The notes beneath the pieces are model-generated. The model saw only the letters and a list, made by a program, of their open reading frames with translations, ran no database searches and was not told the origin of the DNA. This document shows, in pieces, positions 50,653 through 60,567 of a stretch of 64,000 bases of DNA (positions within the stretch are counted from its first letter, which is position 1; the number at the start of each line of letters is the position of its first letter). The position numbers were made by a program, and so were the translations under genes. Location: positions 62,001 through 126,000 of the forward strand of contig NZ_JAGJEA010000001.1 in assembly GCF_018100805.1 (NCBI RefSeq), given 5' to 3'. Source of the stretch: Aquimarina sp. MMG016. GTDB taxonomy: Bacteria > Bacteroidota > Bacteroidia > Flavobacteriales > Flavobacteriaceae.

Positions 50653-53553
50653 ATGGATCATTCCTGTATCTGTTACAATATTGTTGAACATACATTTTCC
50701 GAAATTCCTCGCTTACCAGAAGCTTTTATTGTATCCTACAGAAACAACCAATTAGAATACATCGAAAAGCAGGCTACTGCTGAGACTTTAGAAAGTTTCA
50801 AGTTACCTTATCAAGAAACTCCTCACGAACAGCTTTTAGAGATTTGTTCAGTATTAAGACCTACAGCATTAGAGCAACGATTTCAACCTAAAAAGAAAAG
50901 AAAAAACCTCTCTTTACAAGAATTATTAAAAGATCCTAAGATCAAAGAGATCATTCTAAGTTTTGTAACTCGTAAACTAACTACCTTCTATAATCTTGTA
51001 CATCAACATCAGTATCCAATAAGTTATCAAGCCAAAAGGAAAGAACCTGTAGAAAATTTCAGGCTTCAGATAAATAAAATTCCTCTGGAGCCTATATTAC
51101 AGTTTACCAAAACGGAAGAAGGCATTGAGTATGCATTTACGCTTCAGCATCAAGAAAAAGAATATATTCCTTCTAAAAACGATATTAAAATTTTATTGAA
51201 TGAACCTTCGTGGATTATTCTAAATCAAAATCTATTTCAAATCCAGGGTTTAAATGCCAATAAGCTAAAACCTTTTCTGAACAAAGAAAAAATAACCATT
51301 CAGCAGAAACATATCAAAACTTATCTGGAAAAAGTAATTGTCCCTGTTATCAAGAATATAGAAGTTGAAGCTAATGGATTTGAGATCATTAATAATCAAA
51401 ATCTAATCTCCTATTCGATTGAGATCGTACAAGATTTCATACAAAATAAGTACGTTGCCAAAATAGTATTTATATACGAGCACTGCTCTTTTGATTTTAA
51501 TAGCCATAAAACTACTACTTCAGATGTATTTTTTGAAAATGAAGACCAAATACAGATTATTCAAACAAAAAGAAATTCAGAACTAGAACAGGAAATTGTA
51601 AATCGATTAGTTACCAAAGGACTTACTCTTAATCACAATCTATTACTAGAAATTCCTGAAACCGATGATACCTTTGCAATTATTGATTGGGTAAAAACTC
51701 ACAATTCTAAACTAAAAGCTGAAGGGTTTAAAATTAAGTTGCCGGAGATTTTAGATAAGCAAATTTCCGTCGAGCCGCATCATATCGAAATCCAAAACGA
51801 CCAACAGAAGGATTGGTTTGATATAAAAGGAGTGGTCACAATCGGAAGTCAAGAGATTGCCTTTAGCAAATTTATTAAGCATATTAGACAAAATGATCGC
51901 TTTTTCCCTTTAGATGATAATTCTCTTTTTATTATTCCTCAGGAATGGATGACACGCTATAAAAAACTTGCTGACTTTGGTAAAGTAGAAGAAGAGAATA
52001 TCATACTAAATAAAAGTAATTACACGGTACTCAAAGATATTATTCCTCCAGAAGAAATTTCGATCGAAGAAATTCAGGAAACATCCTATCACGCCTCATC
52101 AGATTTAAAAGCTACATTAAGACCTTACCAACTAGAAGGTGTCCAGTGGTTAGTAAAACATTATCACAATGGCCTAGGTGCTTGCCTTGCTGATGATATG
52201 GGGTTAGGAAAAACATTACAAACCATCGCTACATTAGTTTTTGCCAAAGAACAATTGCAACCCACAGAAGAAAATGTAGAAAAAATACAGTTTGACCTGT
52301 TTAGTAACCCTCTAGAAGTCAAAACCTTTTTAAAAGCCTTGATTGTACTTCCATCATCTTTGGTATTCAACTGGGCACAAGAGATTTTAAAATTTGCACC
52401 TCATTTTAATATTGTAAAATATACTGGAGCTGATCGTAAAAAAATCACTCCATATATAGAAACTTATGATATAATTCTTACTACCTACACCACAATAGCC
52501 AGAGATATTGAGGCATTGAAAAAATTCAGTTTTAATTACCTGATTATTGACGAAAGTCAACAGATAAAAAACAAAGATTCTAAGATTTTTCAGGCAATCA
52601 ATCAGATTAACACTCAAAACAAAATTTCGTTAAGTGGTACTCCTATTGAGAATTCATTATCTGACCTATGGTCACAGATGCAATTTATCAATCCGGGAAT
52701 GTTAGGAAGCTTTGCTTTTTTTAAGGATCATTTTAAAATTCCTATCGAAAAGCACCAGGACATTGAAAAAGTTGAAGAACTCAAAACATTAATCGAGCCT
52801 TTTATACTAAGACGGGTTAAAGAACAGGTTGCCAAAGATCTTCCTGAGTTATCAGAACAGATAATTTATACTGAAATGCTTCCAAAACAGGAGAAGCTAT
52901 ATGAATCTGAAAAATCTGCCGCTAGAAATTTATTATTAGGCATTGATGGTCAAATAACTAATAAAATAAATATCATCAATACCCTTACCAAACTACGACA
53001 ATTAGCTAATCATCCTGTTTTATTAGATGCCAAAATTCATGATCCTTCCGGAAAATTCGAAGATGTTACCAATTATCTCGAAACGCTGGTCAAAGCAAAT
53101 AAAAAAGTATTGATTTTTAGCTCTTTTGTTTCACACCTTAGCTTATATGAAAATTGGTGTCGTCAAAACAGTATATCATATGTTACCTTAACCGGAAAAA
53201 CTGCTACCTCAGAGCGCGAAGAAATTGTCAACCATTTTCAGGAAGACGATCACATTAACTTATTCTTTATTTCTCTAAAAGCGGGTGGTGTTGGGCTCAA
53301 TCTCACCAAAGCTTCCTATGTAATATTATTAGATCCTTGGTGGAACCCATTTATTGAGAAACAGGCCATCGCCCGTTCGCATCGTATTGGTCAAACCAAT
53401 AACGTGATGGTTACTCGATTTATCACTAAAAATAGTATTGAAGAAAAAATTATTCAGCTTCAGGAAAAGAAAAAACATTTATCTGATGAGATTATAGAAG
53501 TAAATGCCATACCAGAGTATATTGAAGAAGGTTTGGAGGAATTATTAAAGTAA
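50653..53553 (+). CDS. SNF2-family helicase-like ATPase
   Basis: A 966-residue protein. The first 470 residues are beta-rich and poorly conserved. The C-terminal half is a complete Snf2 motor: DDMGLGKTLQTIATL (motif I, near 515), the Walker B variant DESQ in LIIDESQQIKN, SLSGTPIENSLSDLW, and the C-terminal lobe with QAIARSHRIGQTNNV. Bacterial members of this size translocate on DNA and are implicated in transcription or repair. A defence role is possible for some SNF2 proteins, but no accompanying nuclease or methylase is nearby, so a housekeeping function is preferred. Confidence 0.88.
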   Translation: MDHSCICYNIVEHTFSEIPRLPEAFIVSYRNNQLEYIEKQATAETLESFKLPYQETPHEQLLEICSVLRPTALEQRFQPKKKRKNLSLQELLKDPKIKEIILSFVTRKLTTFYNLVHQHQYPISYQAKRKEPVENFRLQINKIPLEPILQFTKTEEGIEYAFTLQHQEKEYIPSKNDIKILLNEPSWIILNQNLFQIQGLNANKLKPFLNKEKITIQQKHIKTYLEKVIVPVIKNIEVEANGFEIINNQNLISYSIEIVQDFIQNKYVAKIVFIYEHCSFDFNSHKTTTSDVFFENEDQIQIIQTKRNSELEQEIVNRLVTKGLTLNHNLLLEIPETDDTFAIIDWVKTHNSKLKAEGFKIKLPEILDKQISVEPHHIEIQNDQQKDWFDIKGVVTIGSQEIAFSKFIKHIRQNDRFFPLDDNSLFIIPQEWMTRYKKLADFGKVEEENIILNKSNYTVLKDIIPPEEISIEEIQETSYHASSDLKATLRPYQLEGVQWLVKHYHNGLGACLADDMGLGKTLQTIATLVFAKEQLQPTEENVEKIQFDLFSNPLEVKTFLKALIVLPSSLVFNWAQEILKFAPHFNIVKYTGADRKKITPYIETYDIILTTYTTIARDIEALKKFSFNYLIIDESQQIKNKDSKIFQAINQINTQNKISLSGTPIENSLSDLWSQMQFINPGMLGSFAFFKDHFKIPIEKHQDIEKVEELKTLIEPFILRRVKEQVAKDLPELSEQIIYTEMLPKQEKLYESEKSAARNLLLGIDGQITNKINIINTLTKLRQLANHPVLLDAKIHDPSGKFEDVTNYLETLVKANKKVLIFSSFVSHLSLYENWCRQNSISYVTLTGKTATSEREEIVNHFQEDDHINLFFISLKAGGVGLNLTKASYVILLDPWWNPFIEKQAIARSHRIGQTNNVMVTRFITKNSIEEKIIQLQEKKKHLSDEIIEVNAIPEYIEEGLEELLK

Positions 53554-53626
53554 CTTCCTTTTTAGAAGGGAAACTTGAACAACTCACCCAATTAGGCTAT
53601 ATTTAGCCTAAACATTTACACAAATC

Positions 53627-54904
53627 ATGATGAAATTCTTTTACGCGCTGCTTTTCGCATTGATAAGCACTACTCTATTTGCACAAGACACATATCTACA
53701 TTGCGGAAAATTAATTGATACCAAAAACGGAAAGGTTCTTACAGAAAAAACTGTGGTGGTAACCGAAAATAAAATTCTGAAAATCGAAAACGGTTACGTC
53801 GATGGTAAAAAAGATGATATCACGATCGATCTTAAGGACAAAACTGTAATGCCAGGGTTAATTGATATGCACGTTCACCTTGAGGGTGAAACTAATCCGA
53901 AGGCCTATCTAAAAAAATATACTGATAATGAAGCTGATCTGGCTTTTGATGCAGTCGGTTTTGCAAAAAAAACACTCATGGCCGGATTCACTACAGTAAG
54001 AGATCTAGGAGGAAGTGGAGTAAATATATCTTTAAAAAAAGCAATCGCACAAGGTAAGATTGATGGCCCAAGAGTTTTTACAGCTGGTAAATCCCTCGCA
54101 ACTACCGGAGGACATGCAGATCCCACAAATGGAGGTAAAAAATCATTAATAGGAGACCCTGGGCCAAAAGAAGGCGTTGTAAATAGCGTGGAAGATGCCA
54201 AAAAAGCGGTAAGACAACGTTATAAAAATGGTGCTGATCTAATTAAAATTACTGCAACCGGTGGAGTACTTAGTGTTGCTAAAAGTGGATCTAACCCACA
54301 ATTTACAGTAGAGGAGATCAAAGCTATTTGTGAAACTGCCAAAGACTATGGTTTTCATGTTGCTGCACATGCCCATGGAGACGAAGGAATGCAACGTGCA
54401 ATCCTGGGAGGTGTAAAAACAATAGAGCACGGAACATTGATGAGCGAAAAAACTATGGATCTGATGAAGCAACACGATGCCTATTTAGTACCAACCATCA
54501 CTGCAGGAAAAGAAGTAACGGATAAAGCCAAAATTGATGGATATTATCCAGCTATTATTGTGCCTAAAGCATTGGATATTGGTCCTAAAATCCAGAACAC
54601 TTTTGGTAAAGCCTATAAAAAAGGGGTGGGCATTGCTTTTGGAACCGATGCAGGAGTATTTAAACACGGTCAAAACGGAAAAGAATTTGGGTTTATGGTT
54701 GAAGCAGGGATGCCACCTATGGCTACCATTCAAAGTGCCACGACTACTAACGCTAAAATCCTAAATATACAAGATGAGCTAGGACAAATCTCGCCTGGCT
54801 TCATAGCTGATATTGTTGCAGTAAATGATGACCCCACGCAAAAGATTAATACTATGGAAAACGTAGTGTTTGTAATGAAAGAAGGGAAAATATATAAGAG
54901 GTAG
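53627..54904 (+). CDS. Secreted metal-dependent amidohydrolase
   Basis: A 425-residue enzyme of the amidohydrolase superfamily with a signal peptide (YALLFALISTTLFAQD). Metal ligands are visible: HVH in GLIDMHVHLEG, the probably carboxylated lysine in LIKITATGG, the histidines in HVAAHAHGDEG and IEHGTLM, and the aspartate in FGTDAGV. The family is the Xaa-Pro dipeptidase / imidazolonepropionase-like group. A periplasmic or secreted peptidase of short N-capped or proline dipeptides is likely. It is 74 bases after the helicase gene and followed closely by a DHFR-like gene. Confidence 0.87.
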   Translation: MMKFFYALLFALISTTLFAQDTYLHCGKLIDTKNGKVLTEKTVVVTENKILKIENGYVDGKKDDITIDLKDKTVMPGLIDMHVHLEGETNPKAYLKKYTDNEADLAFDAVGFAKKTLMAGFTTVRDLGGSGVNISLKKAIAQGKIDGPRVFTAGKSLATTGGHADPTNGGKKSLIGDPGPKEGVVNSVEDAKKAVRQRYKNGADLIKITATGGVLSVAKSGSNPQFTVEEIKAICETAKDYGFHVAAHAHGDEGMQRAILGGVKTIEHGTLMSEKTMDLMKQHDAYLVPTITAGKEVTDKAKIDGYYPAIIVPKALDIGPKIQNTFGKAYKKGVGIAFGTDAGVFKHGQNGKEFGFMVEAGMPPMATIQSATTTNAKILNIQDELGQISPGFIADIVAVNDDPTQKINTMENVVFVMKEGKIYKR

Positions 54905-54945
54905 ACTTAGAGGATTAACACACAGCTATTATCACCCATTGAGAA

Positions 54946-55500
54946 ATGACGAAAGCTCCAGCCAAAGTAACAATTCATATGGTATCAAGTCTTGACGGCT
55001 TTATAGCTAAAAAAGATGGAAGTGTTTCCTGGCTTCAATCAGCAGATAACTATGAGAAAGGAGTCACTCTATCAGAAGAAGATATAAATGAGTTTCTCAA
55101 AAAAATAGATTGTTATGTCATGGGATCTCAGACATATGAACATGCATTGCAACTTGGATGGCCCTATGGTAACGTTCCGGTAATTGTATTAACGGATAGA
55201 AGCTTACATGTAGATAGAGAAAGTGTCGTACTGTATTCCGGTAATCTTCATAATCTAATAAATAACAAGCTAAAACCAGACTACAAGAATATTTGGTTAG
55301 TAGGAGGTGCCAAGGTTACCAAGGATTTTATCCGCTTAGGCTTGGCAGATGATATAATAATATCTATCATGCCAATTATTCTAGGTGACGGAACACTTTT
55401 CTTTGACTACATTGGACAAGAACAGAGGTTACACTTAAAAGACGTAACTGCATATAAAGATGGAATGGTAGAACTTTGGTATGAAATAAAAAAAGAATAA
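54946..55500 (+). CDS. RibD C-terminal / dihydrofolate-reductase-like protein
   Basis: A 184-residue protein of the RibD-C/DHFR-fold family: VTIHMVSSLDGFIAKKDGSVSWL at the N-terminus, YVMGSQTYEHAL and IWLVGGAKVTKDFIRLGLADD for NADPH binding. It is not a canonical DHFR (that is encoded at 62381). Members are reductases of unidentified substrate. It lies 42 bases after the amidohydrolase. Confidence 0.85.
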   Translation: MTKAPAKVTIHMVSSLDGFIAKKDGSVSWLQSADNYEKGVTLSEEDINEFLKKIDCYVMGSQTYEHALQLGWPYGNVPVIVLTDRSLHVDRESVVLYSGNLHNLINNKLKPDYKNIWLVGGAKVTKDFIRLGLADDIIISIMPIILGDGTLFFDYIGQEQRLHLKDVTAYKDGMVELWYEIKKE

Positions 55501-55547
55501 AAATATACCAATATTCTTAATAAAAATTACTTTATCAAAAAATCCAA

Positions 55548-58037
55548 ATGAAGACCAAGCACCTTTTATTAATAATTTCATTTATTACCTGCTCATTAAC
55601 TAATGAATCAAAAGCTCAAAGCGGAGATTTTAAAACTTATGAGAAAAGTAATCACGAATTAACGTTTGAGTCAGATACTGGTGTTAAATTAAGATTTCAA
55701 TTTTATGCTAATGATATCATTAGAATTCAATGGGTAAAAAAAGATGAATCCTTTTTTCCTGATGATCATTATGAAATGGTAGAGTATCATAATCGTAAAG
55801 GTACTTATGAAATAGAAGAAAAGGACAATCTATTCCTAATCAACGTTGGATCAAAAAAGAAACTTCTGATCGAATTGCGGAAATCTCCGATGAAGTTTAA
55901 AATTATTGACAACCAGTCAAATCGAGAACTACTATCCGAGAAAAATGGAATTTCCTGGAAAGAAAACAAGATATCTAATGATTTTAAACTGGATAACATA
56001 GAACACTTTTGTGGGATGGGGTATCAATCATTTGGGAGAGTCGAGTCGATTGACCTGAAGGGGAAAAGGGTTAGTTGCAATTATGGAGATGGGCTGGTAG
56101 ATTGGGGAGCTCCACAAGGTGTATTGACAGTGCCTTTTTATCTATCTAATAAAGGGTATGGTATTTTTTTAAACAGCACATTTCAACACGACTTTAATTT
56201 TGGAAAAGATAATGAATATCAATTCAATATTGACACCAAAGGGTTTCAAGGACAAATGGATTATTTCTTCGTTTTTGGACCAGAATTCAAAGGCATACTG
56301 AACAGTTATACACAATTGACCGGTAGACCTAGATTACCTCAGCGCTCGATATTTGGACTACAACTTTCGGATAAAGGAGATCCAAAACACAATGGAGTTG
56401 AATGGTGGAAAAATAAAATCACAGCACATCGCAATGCCGGATTCCCTCTGGATCATTTAGTCAATGATAATAGATGGCGAGCTGGTTCAGGTGCTTGGTC
56501 TGACTCTTGGTTCGAGTGGGATCCTAATCGAACTCCGGATCCTAAGGCATTTGCAACCTGGTGTAAAGAAAACAATGTCACTGTAACCCTTGATTTCAAC
56601 AGAAATAATGCTGCCTTATGTGAAGGGTGGAAACAAAGATACAACATTCCGGAAGCAGAAAAGTATACTGAACATTATGGTAATAGCGCCCCGGATTATT
56701 CTAATCCGGAAACTCGTAAGTGGATATGGGGATTATTTTGGAAAAAGACATTTGATCCTAAATTAGGATATCCTGGAGATGCTTTATGGATTGATGAAAC
56801 TGATGATTTATGGGAATTAAACGATAGTATTATCTGTGCCAATGGAAGAAGTTGGGCAGAAAATGAAAACTATTACCCATATTTTATTTCTAAAGCTATA
56901 GTACAAGAAGGGTGGGACAACAAAAATAATACAACAACTCCCGGAATTGGTGAATCAAAAAGACCTTATGTATGGGTAAGATCTATGTCTGCCGGAGCAC
57001 AGCGGTATGCAACACATTGGATAGGCGATATCAAATGTGATTGGGATTGGATGAAATCCACCATAAGATCATTACAAACATCTGGTTTAGCAGGTTTTCC
57101 ATATTTTAATCATGATGCAGGAGGTTTTAGACCTCCTGGACCGGACGATAGTTTTTATGTGCAATGGGCTATGGCTTTTGGCAGTTTTACACCAATCTGG
57201 AGACCCCACGGTATGGGAGAAAATAAACGTTGGCCACTAGACAGATCAAAAACAGGTCAAAATGCAGCACTCAAATACGGAAAAATGAGATATGAAATGA
57301 TACCCTATATTTATACATATGCATATCATGCTCACCAAACAGGAACTCCAATGTCAAGAGCTATGGTAATCGATTATCAAAACACACCCGAAGCGTGGAA
57401 ATACGATTTACAGTATATGTGGGGAAATGAACTTTTGGTAGCACCATCATATTCACCTAATAATTCTATTCTAGATATATGGTTACCACCTGGTCAAAAA
57501 TGGTATAATTACTGGACAGATAATATTACAGGTGGTGGTCAAGTTATTCAACACAAAGCAATTTTTGGAGAGTTGCCACTATTTGTAAAAGAAGGATCTA
57601 TAATCCCTAAATACAACTATGCTCAGAGCACATTTACTTTAGACCCATCTGAATTAAGTATTCATATATATACTGGTAAAGATTCTGAATTTACATTATA
57701 TGAAGATGATAGTGTAAGTGAAAAATATAGAACAAAAGGCGAACATAGGAAAACTAATATCCAATACTCCGAAATCGACAATAAACTTGTGATACATAAA
57801 GTCAGAGGAAGTTATGAAGGAGCAATTTCAAAGAAAAGCTATAAGTTATTTTTTCATGGAATCGAATCACCTAAGAATTTAGTGTCAAATAACAAAGAGC
57901 TAAAAGTAGTTTCGTCTATCACAGAACTTGAGCAAGAAGAGTCTGGTCAGTTTTGGGATAAAGCTAACAAAATGTTACTAGTCGTTTTTAAAAATCATAA
58001 CGTGAACACTGATCTAGTTTTTAAAAATAAAGATTAA
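55548..58037 (+). CDS. Glycoside hydrolase family 31 (alpha-glucosidase-like)
   Basis: An 829-residue secreted enzyme with a signal peptide (LLLIISFITCSLTNESKAQ). An N-terminal beta-sandwich (to about 250) leads into the GH31 barrel. The catalytic nucleophile is the aspartate in LWIDETDD (near 415) and the acid/base the aspartate in WIGDIKCDWDW (near 492), followed by SGLAGFPYFNHDAGGF. C-terminal sandwich domains (LPPGQKWYNYWTD onwards) are complete. It likely cleaves alpha-linked glucosides or xylosides in the periplasm. An esterase lipoprotein gene follows after 41 bases. Confidence 0.92.
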   Translation: MKTKHLLLIISFITCSLTNESKAQSGDFKTYEKSNHELTFESDTGVKLRFQFYANDIIRIQWVKKDESFFPDDHYEMVEYHNRKGTYEIEEKDNLFLINVGSKKKLLIELRKSPMKFKIIDNQSNRELLSEKNGISWKENKISNDFKLDNIEHFCGMGYQSFGRVESIDLKGKRVSCNYGDGLVDWGAPQGVLTVPFYLSNKGYGIFLNSTFQHDFNFGKDNEYQFNIDTKGFQGQMDYFFVFGPEFKGILNSYTQLTGRPRLPQRSIFGLQLSDKGDPKHNGVEWWKNKITAHRNAGFPLDHLVNDNRWRAGSGAWSDSWFEWDPNRTPDPKAFATWCKENNVTVTLDFNRNNAALCEGWKQRYNIPEAEKYTEHYGNSAPDYSNPETRKWIWGLFWKKTFDPKLGYPGDALWIDETDDLWELNDSIICANGRSWAENENYYPYFISKAIVQEGWDNKNNTTTPGIGESKRPYVWVRSMSAGAQRYATHWIGDIKCDWDWMKSTIRSLQTSGLAGFPYFNHDAGGFRPPGPDDSFYVQWAMAFGSFTPIWRPHGMGENKRWPLDRSKTGQNAALKYGKMRYEMIPYIYTYAYHAHQTGTPMSRAMVIDYQNTPEAWKYDLQYMWGNELLVAPSYSPNNSILDIWLPPGQKWYNYWTDNITGGGQVIQHKAIFGELPLFVKEGSIIPKYNYAQSTFTLDPSELSIHIYTGKDSEFTLYEDDSVSEKYRTKGEHRKTNIQYSEIDNKLVIHKVRGSYEGAISKKSYKLFFHGIESPKNLVSNNKELKVVSSITELEQEESGQFWDKANKMLLVVFKNHNVNTDLVFKNKD

Positions 58038-58078
58038 ATTACCTTATAAAATAAAGTCTTCAATCAAAATTAAATTAA

Positions 58079-58957
58079 ATGAAAATCAGACACTTCCTAT
58101 TAATCGTTTTATCTATCACAATATTAAGCTGCAAACCACAAAAAGAAAAAACAGAAGCTGCTTCAACAGTTGAAACAAAAAAAACAACAAAGAAAGAAGC
58201 TACAGCACAACCCAATGTTACTGTATTAGAAAAAGAATTCGAAATGCCGGGATTAGATCGTTCACGTCAAATCAGGATTTATCTGCCACCTAATTATGAA
58301 AAATCGGACTCTAAATATCCTGTACTTTATATGCACGACGCCCAAAACTTGTTTGACGACGCAACTGCCTATGCAGGAGAATGGGGAATAGATGAGAGTT
58401 TAAACAAGCTTGCAAAAACCCAAAATTTAGAACTTATTGTCATAGGCATTGACAATGGCGGAGAAAAACGAATGAATGAATTAAGTCCCTGGAAGAACAA
58501 AGAGTTTGGCAACCCTGAGGGTGAAGCCTATATGGATTTTATTGTTAAAACCATCAAACCTTATATTGATTCAAACTATAGAACATTGACAGATAAGGAT
58601 CATACCGCTATACTGGGTAGTTCTATGGGGGGATTAATTTCGCACTATGCCATTTATAAATATCCTGAGATATTCGGCAAAGCTGGAATCTTCTCCCCAT
58701 CTTACTGGTTTTCAGAAGAAGTATTCAGTTTTACAAAAGATAACCCTGTACCTCATGACAGTCGATTATATTTGCTTGTTGGCAAAAAAGAAGGTCCTAA
58801 CATGCATACCAATACCCAAAAAATGTATGACCAGATTGTTACCGCTACCCATCCTAAAAAAAACATTAGCGTTCTTATTGATCCTGAAGGAGAACATAAT
58901 GAGGCATTTTGGAAAAAACACTTCCCCACTGCCATACTATGGTTGTTCAAATCATAA
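58079..58957 (+). CDS. Esterase-family lipoprotein
   Basis: A 292-residue alpha/beta hydrolase of the esterase D / enterochelin-esterase-like family. A lipoprotein signal ends at ITILSC (Cys18), followed by a Lys/Thr/Glu-rich linker. Motifs: YPVLYMHDAQNLFDD, the nucleophile serine in LGSSMGGLIS near residue 182, and the late histidine in EGEHNEAFW. It lies 41 bases after the GH31 gene and is probably co-expressed; it could remove acyl groups from the glycan attacked by that enzyme. This is inference from position. Confidence 0.88.
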   Translation: MKIRHFLLIVLSITILSCKPQKEKTEAASTVETKKTTKKEATAQPNVTVLEKEFEMPGLDRSRQIRIYLPPNYEKSDSKYPVLYMHDAQNLFDDATAYAGEWGIDESLNKLAKTQNLELIVIGIDNGGEKRMNELSPWKNKEFGNPEGEAYMDFIVKTIKPYIDSNYRTLTDKDHTAILGSSMGGLISHYAIYKYPEIFGKAGIFSPSYWFSEEVFSFTKDNPVPHDSRLYLLVGKKEGPNMHTNTQKMYDQIVTATHPKKNISVLIDPEGEHNEAFWKKHFPTAILWLFKS

Positions 58958-58974
58958 TCTTAAAAAGTTATTAT

Positions 58975-59490
58975 ATGAAAACATATGCCATATATATACT
59001 ACTGACTTTAATCTCTTTTTCATCCTGGAGTCAAGAATCAGATCTTTCAATATTCGAACCCCTTACTGGTAAATTATGGAAAGCCGAAGGCAAATGGGGT
59101 GATGACAGCAAGTTTAAGCAAGAAATCATCTTTTTATATGAATTAAATCATACTTTGGTTATTGCAAAATCCAAAGGCTTTACCAATAAAGAACAAACTG
59201 AGTATGATTTTCGTAATCATGGAATCCGGAAATACGATGCAGAAACCAAAACCATTAAATTCTGGGAGTTTGATATTTTTGGAGGTGTTACCGAAGGTAC
59301 TATCAAAGCTGAAGGTAAAAATATCATTTACCAATATCAATATGGTGAATCTTTGGTTACGGATATGTGGGAATATGTAAATGAAAACACTTATAATTTT
59401 AAAGTCGGCAGTTATATAGATGGGAAATGGAAACAAATCTATTTAGAAACACAGTTTAAGGCTGAGCAAACTGAAAATAATGGCAGATAG
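58975..59490 (+). CDS. Secreted DUF1579-like beta-barrel protein
   Basis: A 171-residue protein with a signal peptide (YAIYILLTLISFSSWSQ). The start at 58975 is preferred because it begins the signal peptide and lies 17 bases after the esterase stop; an in-frame ATG at 58909 would overlap that gene and add an unsuitable N-terminus. The body resembles the DUF1579 family of small beta-barrels (FEPLTGKLWKAEG, TIKFWEFDIFGGVTEGTI). The function is unknown. It is likely the last gene of the GH31-esterase group. Confidence 0.72.
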   Translation: MKTYAIYILLTLISFSSWSQESDLSIFEPLTGKLWKAEGKWGDDSKFKQEIIFLYELNHTLVIAKSKGFTNKEQTEYDFRNHGIRKYDAETKTIKFWEFDIFGGVTEGTIKAEGKNIIYQYQYGESLVTDMWEYVNENTYNFKVGSYIDGKWKQIYLETQFKAEQTENNGR

Positions 59491-59603
59491 AAAGTTCTTT
59501 TTTAGACCTTATCTACGCTAATAATGATAAACAAAACTAGTTGAACTATCATTTATAGTTCATCATAAGTTATCATATTTACAAAAATTAATAGTTCAAA
59601 GTT

Positions 59604-60494
59604 ATGCAGATTGTAAAACCTGACCTCAATCGTTTTGAGTTCATTAAAGATTTTCCATACAAAGAGAATTTTATAGATTTTGAAGGGATGCAAATGCATT
59701 ATATCGATGAAGGAAAAGGAGAAACAATTTTAGCACTTCATGGCGAACCTACCTGGTCCTATCTTTACAGAAAATTTATACCTATCCTTAAAGATTATAG
59801 ATTTATAGCTCCGGACTTCATTGGATTTGGCAAATCGGATAAAATTGTGGGACGAAAAAACTACTCATTTGATCTTCATTTTAGATCTTTAGACAATTTT
59901 ATTCATAAGCTTGAGCTCAAAGATATTACACTTATAGTGCAAGATTGGGGAGGATTATTGGGCCTACCGTTATTGGCAGAATATCCTGATTTGTTTAAAA
60001 GAGTGGTGATTTTAAATACTTTTCTTCCTACGGGAAAGAAAATGTCATTTCCTTTTAAGTTATGGAGAATGTTTGCAAAATATCACCCTTCGTTACCTGT
60101 TGGAGGTATTGTACAATATGCTTCTTATAAAAAACTATCAAAAGACATAATTGATGCATACAACGCTCCGTTTCCCAACAAAAAACATAAAGGCGGAGCT
60201 GTTGCTTTTCCGTTATTGGTTCCATCGACCCCAAATGATCCAGCGGTCAAACCTATTCAAAAAGCTAGAGATGTACTTTCAACTTGGAATAAACCTGCAT
60301 TGATTATGTTCTCTGATAAAGACAAAGTATTAGGCGGACTTGAAAAATTCTTTTACCGACTAATTCCATCGAGTAATAAGCAACAAAAAATTACAATCAA
60401 AGATGCAGGGCACTTTTTACAAGAAGAAAAAGGTGAAGAAATAGCTACCTATATCGATAAATTCATGAAAGGTGAATTGAGAGTTAAAGAATAA
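59604..60494 (+). CDS. Haloalkane-dehalogenase-like alpha/beta hydrolase
   Basis: A 296-residue alpha/beta-hydrolase. The HGEPTWSYLYRKFIP segment (oxyanion/halide region) near residue 51 and the nucleophile aspartate in VQDWGGLLGLPLL near residue 114 (Asp-Trp pair) are as in haloalkane dehalogenases, and the late histidine is in DAGHFLQEEKGEE. Substrates of marine members are often unknown, and epoxide or lactone hydrolysis is also possible in related families. It is monocistronic with a bidirectional terminator. Confidence 0.85.
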   Translation: MQIVKPDLNRFEFIKDFPYKENFIDFEGMQMHYIDEGKGETILALHGEPTWSYLYRKFIPILKDYRFIAPDFIGFGKSDKIVGRKNYSFDLHFRSLDNFIHKLELKDITLIVQDWGGLLGLPLLAEYPDLFKRVVILNTFLPTGKKMSFPFKLWRMFAKYHPSLPVGGIVQYASYKKLSKDIIDAYNAPFPNKKHKGGAVAFPLLVPSTPNDPAVKPIQKARDVLSTWNKPALIMFSDKDKVLGGLEKFFYRLIPSSNKQQKITIKDAGHFLQEEKGEEIATYIDKFMKGELRVKE

Positions 60495-60513
60495 TAACTT
60501 TGAGAAAAAAAGT

Positions 60514-60547
60514 AAAAACCTCATAAGTTAGACCTATGAGGTTTTTT
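60514..60547. terminator. Bidirectional terminator
   Basis: AAAAACCTCATA pairs with TATGAGGTTTTT (12 bases, 9-base loop) with T runs on both strands. It ends the dehalogenase-like gene (+) and fabD (-). Confidence 0.9.
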
Positions 60548-60567
60548 ATGTTATAAGATAATGTATT

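Noticed and set aside
50653..53553. SNF2 protein as the core of a phage-defence system
   Set aside because: No nuclease, methyltransferase or other defence gene lies beside it; neighbours are a sugar aminotransferase and a secreted amidohydrolase.
58909..58974. Upstream ATG at 58909 for the DUF1579-like protein
   Set aside because: It overlaps the esterase gene by 49 bases and would put 22 non-signal residues before a clear signal peptide starting at 58975.
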